Below, piece by piece: positions 48,891 to 58,021 of a stretch of DNA of 64,000 nucleotides. The stretch is taken from the NCBI GenBank assembly GCA_037576215.1, contig JBANDB010000005.1:4464001-4528000 (forward strand), in the 5' to 3' direction. The position numbers and the translations under genes were made by a program. Each line of letters starts with the position of its first letter. Within the stretch, counting starts at the first letter, position 1. The stretch comes from Armillaria gallica (Eukaryota; Basidiomycota; Agaricomycetes; Agaricales; Physalacriaceae). Below the pieces are notes generated by a model that was not told where the DNA came from, ran no database searches, and was given only the letters and a program-made list of their open reading frames with translations.

Positions 48891-49515
48891 ATGAGCACAT
48901 CAATTTATGAACACCAGGCCACCTTGTCTGAGGATATTGAGCTGTATGTCTCTGCTTTTTCCTTTGCCCCCCAATCCATCTCAAACGTCCAGTGTAGTAA
49001 CAATCTCTCACCTGCTATTTGCAATGTGCAACTGACATCATTGACTACAACTTTGACATGAGACCCTAACACTTCCAATGACCCACAGCAGGAAATTGCT
49101 CATCTGAGGAAACACAGCTGTATATATCTGCTTTTCCCTCACCACCTCAATCCTCCTCAAATGTCTGGCATAGTGACACACTCTTGGTCACTGTTCTCAA
49201 CATACAAACAGCATCAACCACTACAGCCTTGATGCAAGACCCTGAACCTTCCAACCCACAGCAGGTTACCTTCACATGCTTGGGCAGCTGGGTGCCTGTT
49301 GTTGGATACATTGATGGAGAAAGCACCTTGTTGAGGGTAGAGGTCATTCTCTTGAGAGGAAAATTCAGCATCTCAGTGGGATATAACTTTGGGGAGCATG
49401 TATCTTTTATCCTCAAGCTCACCATTCTCAAGAATGGCAATATTCACATTGTTGGTGGAGACATTCATCTATCATTTGGAGTGGTGTTCCAGGCTCAGTA
49501 TCATTTCGTTTGCTG
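48891..49515 (+). pseudogene. Unrecognised gene with an internal duplication
   Basis: The ATG at 48891 reads MSTSIYEHQATLSEDIELYV, then SAFSFAPQSISNV. About 175 bases later the same block recurs (YISAFPSPPQSSSNV), and both copies end in a TT(T)LxxDPxxSNxPQQ motif. The second copy continues into a beta-rich stretch (TCLGSWVPVVGYIDGEST, GGDIHLSFG). A TGA in copy one sits at a likely Arg, and the frame changes between copies. I know no family. Duplication of an exon-sized block is the main visible event. Confidence 0.4.
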
Positions 49516-49952
49516 AGGTCAAGGTAAGTAATCTAAGCATTGACATCAGTATCCACTCACTGTTGGGTCACTAGGGGTTATTTTAGCCTTGTTTACATGC
49601 TACCTATATTTCTTGATAATAGCCAGTCTACACAAATATAATATATTATATCCATACCATTCATTTTGTACATAGCATCTAAAATTGTTCTTGTCAATAT
49701 GTGCATCACAATTAGACCAGACATGCCCATCTATTTACCCAAGCACCCACATCACACAGCCATCACATGTACTTGGACCATTTCTGGCAGCTATACCAGC
49801 AATCATACCAGCAATTTACCCAATAGAACCTATTTTGTTAATGTGAAAGAGGATACTGAATTCACAATCACATCATTTACCCAGTCTCAAATGCCCTCTT
49901 GGAAATTCCTGAATGTTTCTTAAATCAACTTGCTCTTCTCTTCTTCATCTTC
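49516..49952. other. Non-coding gap
   Basis: No supported gene. An open frame at 49666-49923 is Thr/Ser-rich and probably chance. Confidence 0.3.
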
Positions 49953-51998
49953 TCAGTTCTCCTTTCCTACTGCTTCCCAATCAATGCCTATAGTCAGTCC
50001 ATAAAGAATGCCAGGGACAGATGACCCCTGGACATTCTTATGAGCAGCTTCATCAGAGATGTTGACATCACTTATTACAGATGCTGTTTTCTTAGAAAGA
50101 TTAGTACCAATCACTTTCTCCTGTATCTTGACCCTCATCTTATTGAGAAATGATGCCCATGCCCTGCACATTTGATAGGTGAGGATGACAAGGACAAAGA
50201 TGCAAAGCCAGAGAAGTGGGTTTTCAAGCACATAACTGGCCCAGCAGTGGTGCACAGATAACTTCATCTGGAAATCATGTAACCTCCACATGCAGATAAC
50301 AACAATAGACCCACCAGTTTTGCTGACAGCATTATATCTGGGAAATCATCAGATGATCCACAAACAATGAGATAGCAGTCTTCCATGCATGCCATCTGAA
50401 ATAGAAATATAGTGCTGCATTGAAGACAAAGTTAAAAACTTACATCCAGGGCTTGGACTGACCCTGATTTCATACCCATTTTTTCTAAACTTTATATTAG
50501 TCACAATGGGCATAGTGGAATTGACAGGTATTGCCTGCACCAAAGATGCATTGACGAGGTTGTAGAAGGCAAATCTTGTGCCTATATTGTGCAGAAGAAA
50601 GAGTGTTCCTGTGCTGTTAATGAAAACTTCAGAGGGTTGCAACAAATTCAGGCTCACATTGGGCAGTCTAATGGGTGCCTTGACACCATCTCTCCTTTGT
50701 CAGAGGAGAACATTGTATTAAAAACTTGGATCAGCTCAGTTTTATCAAAGTGAGCCTTATCCCATACACATCTCCTGTATTCAACAGGGTCTCTGGAGGC
50801 AGAGGTACCTGGAGCAGTGGCCATTTCATAGTAGAGCTACAAATTTCCTTGAGTTTCTACAATTTTACAGCAAGAAGGTGACATACCCTGCCTGGAGCTC
50901 TCCCATAGATGCATATGAGATCCTGACCAGTACCAAAGATTAACCACTCTCCATCAGAACCTATAAATGCGATTGTGGTTATTTGACCTCAGCTTTGTCA
51001 GTTGTTAACTAAGGTCTGAAAGTATATGGCCTTCTCTGTCAATCAGAGTTTGACAGTTTCATCATCACCTTGTTATATAACATTAGCATATTCAAAGTGT
51101 GGGTAATCAAAGCACATACTCTCACTAGCAAGAATTTGCCTATTTGGTGTGAAGGTGAGCATGTTGATGGCCACTTCATGCCCATGTGAACGAGCAATGA
51201 GGTGATATTTCTGTGTGAAATTAAGAATGAGTTATAGAGCATCTGGAGCCATAACTTACATCCTGTCAGCAAAAGCAAAGGCCAAGGAATAGCTTTAATG
51301 TTGTGGTTGCATACATGAGAGCTTCAGTTGCAGTGAATGCAATGTAAAAAAAAGGATGTGAGAGTGTGTTTGGTTGATGTGACTCCAGGATATTCTCTGA
51401 TGTAAGTACTTCATTCACTAATTGTCTTTGCCTTGAAGGTGAGGTTTATTGTGTACCAATCCAATGATAAACTAGGTCTTGTGTCTTGAATGAACAATGA
51501 GGCCATTGCAGGGTGCATTGAATGGTTTCTATTGCATTGAAGGTGAACATTACAGATGTTGGATTTATCAAGGAGGTATTATCTTCCAAATACATTTGTC
51601 ACAGAAGATCACATTGTTGTTGTTGTGTCTGAGGCTGCACAATGCCATGCATAGTGAATGAACAATGGAGGGGTTAACAGAGTGCAAGAGATACACTCGG
51701 ATAGAGAGGAATTAGAAGTTCTGGATGTAGGTCAGGGTCAAATGATTATGTGAATGGATAAAAATAATAAAGCAAGAATATCTTGCAATTGGGCATATCA
51801 CCTGAAAAATAAGAGTGAGCCAAACAGGATAAAGACTGTCAGCAGGTAGAAGTGAACAAGAGAGGCTGGATGGGGAGAAAGAAATGAGCGCCTCCCAAGG
51901 CAGATGAAGAGGTGTTCAATTATATGGGTTTCATCATGAAGAGGATTGGATCCACATCTCACAGGAGAGTATAAGAGGCAGAATACAATCATGTTTCA
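49953..51998 (-). pseudogene. Decayed WD40-repeat protein with C-terminal membrane segment
   Basis: Minus-strand frames contain WD40-like blades: HEVAINMLTFTPNRQILAS (near 51170), GSDGEWLIFGTGQDLICIYG (near 50950), and INSTGTLFLLHN plus FYNLVNASLVQAIPV (near 50600). The C-terminal part (50291-49953) has a hydrophobic stretch, NPLLWLCIFVLVILTYQM, followed by a basic segment. Frames shift between blades, as expected for introns and decay. It is divergent from the gene at 52085 with less than 100 bases between. The WD40 call is moderate; the start is uncertain. Confidence 0.4.
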
Positions 51999-52084
51999 TT
52001 GCCATACAAATCTCCTACAGTGATGCACACTCAAGTCAGAATTCCCCTACCAGCAATCACCCAAAGATCTTCTTTCTCATAACA

Positions 52085-52678
52085 GTGGTGCCAAGACAGA
52101 TCCTGTCCTCTCAACCTATCATCGCCATCCATGTCAATACTGATGGAAAGATCCTAAAGCCAAAGGGAGAAATCCACAAAGAGTATTCCTTGGCCAACCT
52201 CAATGACAAACTGGATAATATTCATGTAAGTTCTACTGCAGCCTTACAAGCAAATAGAAACTTACTTGATTACAAAGAATTTCATGAAGGAAAAGGTCAA
52301 GGATAGCCTTGACATGACCATCTCATTTGCTTCAAACAAGAACAGACACCATCACAAGATCACCAGCATCCACTGGGCTGTCTGTAAATACCCACTGTTT
52401 GATGCTGCCACTACTGATATTCCTCAGGTGGCCATTGCATTCCCCATCCTCTGCAAATACAAAGTGATGTGGCCTGTTGATGACCTCATCAAACTGAGGC
52501 TCAAATACATGTCAGAAAGGGCGCATGCAGCAGCAGTGACCCCTGCAATCACTGGTGGTAGTGGCAGGCATCAGCAGGTTAGTGCTTCCCTTCAAATCCT
52601 CCTCTCATGCTAACAATCTTGATTGCAGAGTACCAATGAAGACAGCAAAGACAAGATCATGGATTCAGATGGGATTTA
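52085..52678 (+). pseudogene. Small conserved-looking gene, function unknown
   Basis: The ATG at 52085 reads MVPRQILSSQPIIAIHVNTD, with LANLNDKLDNI further on. A frame slip or short intron near 52225-52290 leads to VKDSLDMTISFASN, ATTDIPQVAIAFPIL, WPVDDLIKLRLKYMSERAHA and a Gly-rich tail. An intron at about 52579-52628 (GTTAGT..GCAG) joins a last exon ending KDKIMDSDGI and a TAA. The FPIL..WPVDDLIKLRLKY pattern resembles a hypothetical family abundant in mushroom genomes. Encoded protein would be about 170 residues, cytoplasmic or nuclear, with no membrane segment. Confidence 0.4.
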
Positions 52679-53460
52679 AGCTTGACATTGAGTAATAAAG
52701 TTCCTATAGTAGGATGTGTACCAGAAAGGAATAATAGAGATAATGTTGGTCCAGCTGATAGGATAAATCCATGAGAATGTCATTGAATCCCACTGCTATA
52801 GAGGTAGCTTGGGTAAGCCCTGAGCTGCTACCATAGAGGTGAAGTGAGCACTGCAAAAGAATGTATGGACCCACTGTTTGGCTAGAGATTGTTTGGCAAC
52901 AGTCTCATCTACCTGCTGCCATTGCTGCCAACTGTTTTGACTCTTTACTCTTGCTTTCAGAGTTGTTTCATGGCTTCACAGGGTTTACCCCAGGAACCTG
53001 GTTTGCCATTCCCTAAAGATAAAACTACAGCTAATTCTCTCTAACTACCACTATTCCTTGCAAAATGAGAGTGTCTTGGGTATGTGCAGTGGGCGACCCT
53101 GCCTAGAGCACCCTACAAATCTGCATACATAAGTCTTCATGCTCACTATCTTGACAATGGAATCAACAAAGCTTACCTTTTTATCATCCAATCTGACAGG
53201 TGTCTGTCTCTTGACTGCATGTTTGATACATACATACCTTCAACAACACCTATGCACATCACAATGATATCATGATGCCAGCTTCTTCCACTGATGTTCA
53301 TGGTGGGAAGATGGCAATAGTCCTTCAGGAAGATGCAAAATTGGTAGAGCCGGTCTCCCTCTAAAACCTCAACAGTCTTACATGATGCAAGGCATACCAT
53401 AATATGCCCTCAACAAATGGGAGTCTTATTCCTAGTCTGGTAACTTACTGGTAAATTACC
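52679..53460. other. Non-coding gap
   Basis: No supported gene or repeat in about 780 bases. Confidence 0.35.
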
Positions 53461-53993
53461 TATTACATGCATGCCACCAGCCTTCACTTCACACTAAGCC
53501 CAACTTCAATTCTAACTCCATCCTTCACTATCGGACTCTGCAGCCTCCGACCGCTTATCATTACTCTACTTCATTTGATATTTCATTTATCATTTCATTT
53601 TACTATTTCACATATTAATTCTAGAACCTGAATCTGGTAGTGAACAGACCTCTGCCGGAGCTCATCAGACTCCGACTCAGATTTACCTACTCATATATAT
53701 ATTGTAGAATTACTTGTAGATACTCAGTTCGAATATCAACTTGGTATAGCCAAATCTCTCTCTGACTCCAAGTCTAAATCTATTGCTCTCCAAGTCTGCA
53801 GCCTCCACTCTATTGGACTATCTTTATTCTTTATTTTCTATCCAAACCTTTGCTCTCTGCAGACTCTGCTCTGCAATCCAATCTTAGAGCTTCGGCTCAA
53901 GGGTGACGTTGCTAATAGCTTTGCCAAAGCTCACACATTCCATGGACCTCCACTCATGTGAGTTATCTTTGTCTATTTGGCACATCCCTAACA
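53461..53993 (+). mobile_element. Solo LTR alpha, third copy
   Basis: It begins TATTACATGCATGCC (TG mutated to TA) and ends CATCCCTAACA, 533 bp, matching the copy at 1310 throughout. No clear target duplication is left (TTACC versus GTATA), so it may be old or part of a rearrangement. Confidence 0.75.
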
Positions 53994-54051
53994 GTATATT
54001 CGAACTCAACCCCTTGAGTTGAATTTTTTCTTGATCATGACAACCACACAC

Positions 54052-54307
54052 TGTTACGCACATGCCATGGACCTCTGCTTCACACCGACTTCAAGCATTG
54101 AACTCCATCTTAGATAGTCACAACATCAGACCTCTGCAGACTCCAGCTGCTTCCCATTTACCTTACTCCATTTTGACATTTCATTTCCGTTTTATTTATT
54201 ACTTCATATATTAAATCTAGAATCCAAATTCAGTAGCGAAGAGACCTCTGTCAGATTCCATCAGACTCCAACTCAGATTACCTACTTGTATATATACTGT
54301 AGAACTA
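54052..54307 (+). mobile_element. LTR alpha, fourth copy, cut by element C
   Basis: It begins TGTTACGCACATGCC and matches the 1310 copy for 256 bases up to the TATATATACTGTAGAACTA region, where element C starts. The rest should lie beyond the right edge of the window. Confidence 0.75.
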
Positions 54308-54346
54308 TGTTACGATTTATTCATTTCTTTACCTAAATGCCTCTTA

Positions 54347-54386
54347 TCTTATCTTATCTTTGGTGCTTACTCTTATCTTATCTTTA
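54347..54386 (+). promoter_or_regulatory. GATA-type site cluster in LTR U3
   Basis: Five closely spaced CTTATC units (GATAAG on the other strand) lie upstream of the TATA box. The same cluster is present in the LTR of D and in the solo LTR at 35157. GATAAG is the core site of fungal GATA-factor regulators; a role in element expression is inference. Confidence 0.45.
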
Positions 54387-54575
54387 GATCCACGACTTCA
54401 TGGAAGTCTTCATAAATCTTCACATCACTACATCGTCACACTCACTTGACATGTATTATTCTCGGCTACCATGTATTTGGCTTATTCACTTTCTAACATG
54501 GTACCCTCACCTTTAAGACTTATTGAGACCCTCACTTTAGTATATAAGTAGTGTACTCAAAGCTGTATATTCCCT

Positions 54576-54588
54576 AGCTTTGAGCTAA
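54576..54588 (+). promoter_or_regulatory. Predicted self-primer sequence at start of R
   Basis: AGCTTTGAGCTAA lies about 30 bases after the TATA box, so at or next to the RNA 5' end. It is exactly reverse-complementary to 54732-54744. See the primer-binding entry. Confidence 0.6.
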
Positions 54589-54731
54589 CATTTATTCATA
54601 CCAAAACACATTCCTTCTCGCTAAGTGCTATTAAGTTAGTCTTGATCGCCAATCATCACAGGACTAGCCGGTGACTGTACGAACGTGATACAGCCGACTA
54701 TTTACCCTTGATTGGAGTTCGGGTCTTACAA

Positions 54732-54744
54732 TTAGCTCAAAGCT
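54732..54744 (+). promoter_or_regulatory. Primer-binding site complementary to the element's own RNA
   Basis: TTAGCTCAAAGCT begins one base after the 5' LTR, the usual place of a tRNA primer-binding site. It pairs over all 13 bases with 54576-54588 in the LTR and does not look like a tRNA 3' end. This matches the self-priming arrangement of Tf1-type elements. Confidence 0.65.
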
Positions 54745-54772
54745 TTTTCTAACCATCATCCCAGATGCACCC

Positions 54773-56987
54773 ATGGAAAACGACAACACTCGTATTATAG
54801 CCATCTCACTAGGAATACCCAGTGCCACCTTTCTTTCTGTTGCTCTCATTCTTGCCATTAGGTTTCACTATAGACCACGACGACAAGTAGAGACACCCCG
54901 CATCACCCCCTCAGTCATTACAGACAATTCCAATGGCATCCTGCTTGAGCAGCAGCCACCCCGACTCTTCGCACCCATACCACGGTGACTGATCCCAATC
55001 CATGATCTCTCTAGGCCAAGAGTCGATGAGGAGGAGACGGACATTCCTGAGTCGACTTCTCCCGTCATCCCAGAGAGAGAATCTTCTGCCACTCCCAGAG
55101 AGCGCACACCAAACATCACCATCACCACCATGCCTCCCTCTCCCGAGTATGTCACAGCTGTCCCTCAAACTCCCTCACCTGGCATGTACTCCTGACTCGC
55201 TGCCCATGGCAGGGGATTTGACATGGGCCACGACATTCGACCCATCGCCCCAGCCACCAATTACAACCCTTGGGCTGACAGGTACCCTACTCCACCACCT
55301 GCAGCCGGTATTGCTTCCGCAGAGTTCTGGGATAACATCGACATCCCCTACAGCGCCTACTTCCCCTCCAATAGATCATCTGACCACCGCACACCTCCCC
55401 TGAGTGGCTACGGAACCCTTACAACATGGGACTACCCTGTACAGAACCAAGAGCAGGCACTTGAGCCTGTACACGTTGAGAAACCCATCGCCAGTCCCTC
55501 AACCTACTTATTCCCTCCAGGGCGCCCCATCAGGTCCCCACGCAGATCCGCGCACTGCCCCCCTCGAGCAAGTGCTTGAGAGCGACTCGCCCAGTGGCTC
55601 CGAGAGCAGCCACAGCCTGAAGGACCAAGCAGCTCAACCACTGCAGTCAAGTGGCAGCCACCCTGTCCCCCTACCCCTTTCCCCTCGACCACAATTGATG
55701 GAATCCCCCAGTCGCCCTCCAAGTCGACAAGCAAGCACCTGTCCCCAAACCCCAGTCATGATGACACTAACTGATGCCATCAATTTTTATAACGAAATAG
55801 ACGATGACCCCACAATTCCCATTCCCACTCTACTAAGGCAAGCAAACTATCTAAATATTTATAATTACTTTGCCTATGAATTACCTTTTTCTCTGGTTTG
55901 GGGAGCTTCCCAAGCTGGAAACGATTATTTTATGGGGAAACAGAGAGGGATCCCATCAGATGAGATCCTACAGTATGAGGCGGAGCGAAACACTTGCCTC
56001 CTATGGAACAAAATACACCCGGATGCCATACTAGAGGAATTTCCCCCTTACGAAGAGGTCGCACAGGAGATCGAGATACAGGAACCAATGCCGGATGAAC
56101 CACCAGTACCACCTCCTCGGGTCATGAATACCTTCTCCTACATCACGAGACAGGCAGCCCCAGGAACGTACCAACGTGGGTACCTACCCTTTGCCGGTGG
56201 CGGCCACAGAGCTGGCAGACAACCCACACAACCACCGCAACCTCCCGCCGCACCAGTACAGGTAATACTCCCATGCTTTCCAGCACCCCCAGCGATGCCT
56301 GACCCCCCAGTACCCTGGCAACTACTCAACAGAGCCATCGTCCCCTACAACGATTTCAAACCAAAAATCGTCAAAGAGGTAGATGACTTCAAAGGTGATT
56401 CTACCAACATCACCAGGTTCTTTCTAAAGTGCAAACTGCACTTCGACGTGTTTAACCGACACTTCCAACACCACTCTCATAAAGTCGTCTTCTGTGTCTC
56501 ACAACTTGCAGACAATGCAGAGAGATGGTGGGAGTTAAATGCGCAGATTCTAGGAAAAGACCCAGCGACTGATGCCCAGCTCTACCCGACTTACAAGGAA
56601 TTCAAAACGAAACTCAGCGAGAGATTCTGGAAGGATGCCAACGTGCAGCTAAAGTACGCACAGTGGGAGAAACTTAGGCAGGTGGATAGCAAGGATGGAG
56701 ATAAGTTCTTCCAGGAGTTCGAAGAACTAGCCTACCACGCCGGAGTATGCAACAATGACCAAGTAATGCTCCATCAGATCAAGAAGGCCGCCCACCAGAC
56801 AAGTAAAAATACCATATACTCAGCTGATGAAGAAGTGCTGACTGACTACGAAGGCTGGAAGACTCGTCTACTCCGGATTGACTATAACTGGTGCCTCAAG
56901 CAGGCAGAAGGAATGATAGTGACACCATCGCAATCACAGACACAGAAGATGACCACGCCCGCTAGGGGTGGTCAGACAGCGGCCCCC
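54773..56987 (+). pseudogene. Gag of chromovirus C, cut by element D
   Basis: The ATG at 54773 opens MENDNTRIIAISL, with a hydrophobic segment at residues 7-29 (IPSATFLSVALILAIRF) and then a basic patch, resembling a signal anchor. A Pro/Ser-rich region follows, with TGA at 54986 and near 55193, both at Arg. A frame slip near 55530-55570 leads to the capsid part in the frame of 55404. That part has Pro-rich and acidic stretches and then ITRFFLKCKLHFDVFNRHFQ, NAERWWELNAQI, ERFWKDANVQLKYAQWEKLR and MLHQIKKAAHQTSKNTIYS. It stops at 56987 before any zinc knuckle. About 738 codons remain. Confidence 0.75.
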
Positions 56988-57464
56988 TGTAAGACCCGAA
57001 CTCCAACCAAAAGGTGAATAGATCGGCTGTATCGCGTTCGTACAGTCACCGTCTAGCCCTTGTAGATGATTGATGCTCAAGACTCACTTTAGAAGCTTGT
57101 CAGCGTAGTAGGGAGTGGAGAGTATTCGGTATGAATAAACTTTAGCTCAAAGCTAGGGAAATACAGGCTTTGAGTAAGCTACTTATATACTAAAGTCAGG
57201 ATCCGTAAAAGGTACTAGGATGAGGCTACCGTGTTAGAAAGTGAATAAGCCAAGTACATGGTAGCCGAGAATAAGACGTGCTCAAGACATGTTAAGTCGT
57301 GTTGAGTATGTGTCGCATACACGTCGACCGAGTGTGACGTGTTAGCGATGTGAAGATTTATGAAGACTCCCTGGGAGTCGCGGATCTAAAGAAGGTGGTG
57401 AGTCATCTTATCTTATCTATCCGAGATAAGATAAGATGAGGAAAAAAGTGAATAAATCGTAACA
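56988..57464 (-). repeat. 3' LTR of chromovirus D
   Basis: Read on the minus strand it runs from TGTTACGATTTATTC to GTTCGGGTCTTACA, 477 bp. It has the TATATAAGTAG box and the AGCTTTGAGCTAA 13-mer (57142-57154) at the same spacing as in C, and the GATA cluster. U3 also has a perfect inverted repeat with 13-base arms and a 5-base loop (57406-57436). Confidence 0.9.
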
Positions 57465-57480
57465 TTACCCCCCCCTTAGG
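57465..57480 (-). promoter_or_regulatory. Polypurine tract of element D
   Basis: On the minus strand CCTAAGGGGGGGG and two or three further bases precede the LTR start. It is the expected plus-strand primer. Confidence 0.7.
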
Positions 57481-58021
57481 GCAGGTGTCCCAACTGCCAG
57501 TACATCGGCGTTCCGTCTGCGTCATCGTCATGCCGTCCCTAGAGATCTCATGCCCTTGAGCAGAGTTTTCGAGAAAATGTCATATGGGCTGCAGCTTGCT
57601 CCAAAGGCCTTGTTCGCCCAGAGGAGGAGGGGATTTTCCATATGATGGTGACGCGAGTGGTAGACTAGACCCGTATGCCTTGTTGAGCAGGCCTGATTAT
57701 GCGTATCTGCCAGTGGATCGGCGTTCCGTTTTGATTTTATCATTGTCTGTCTCGTTAAACCTCTAGGGTTTAACGAGCGATGCCATACGTGCTGCAGCTT
57801 GTCCCGGGGGCCTTGTTCGCCTTCCGGGCATGGGGGATTTTTCGTAAGACAGCAATGAGAGGGATCAAAAGGGGATCCATATGCGCGGTAGGCGGATTTC
57901 TTGTGGTGACGCGTTAGTATTCGTGAAAGTCATGAGTAGGATGCATTCTTGTCGTAAAAGTTCGTGAGTGAGGGTCCGTTGCTATCCCCCGTTATAGGGC
58001 ACGTTTCGACTGCTTGTTTGT
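57481..58021 (-). other. Long 3' untranslated region of D with duplication and hairpin
   Basis: About 540 bases separate the pol stop from the purine tract. Two related units begin at about 57503 and 57718 (ATCGGCGTTCCGT) and share CTGCAGCTTGxxCC and GGCCTTGTTCGCC blocks, so it is a tandem duplication of about 205 bp. In the second unit a perfect hairpin CTCGTTAAACC-TCTA-GGGTTTAACGAG lies at 57751-57777. No ORF is credible. Confidence 0.6.

Larger units (their letters stand above)
54308..54730 (+). repeat. 5' LTR of chromovirus C
   Basis: 423 bp, TGTTACGATTTATTC to GTTCGGGTCTTACA. The U3 part has TTATCTTATCTTATC clusters (about 54347-54386). TATATAAGTAG at 54541-54551 is the likely TATA box, placing the RNA start near 54570-54580. 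It shares ends and these motifs with the LTR of D (56988-57464) but differs by several indels and roughly a fifth of positions. Confidence 0.85.
54308..56987 (+). mobile_element. Ty3/gypsy chromovirus C, 5' part
   Basis: 5' LTR (54308-54730), primer-binding region, and gag up to 56987, where element D is inserted. It lies inside LTR alpha copy four. Its Gag is clearly related to D's. It has few stops, both TGA at Arg, so it is younger than A and B. Confidence 0.85.

Noticed and set aside
54052..54730. One long LTR covering 54052-54730
   Set aside because: The first 256 bases match LTR alpha and the rest begins with its own TGTTACG end and matches the LTR of D, so these are two nested LTRs.
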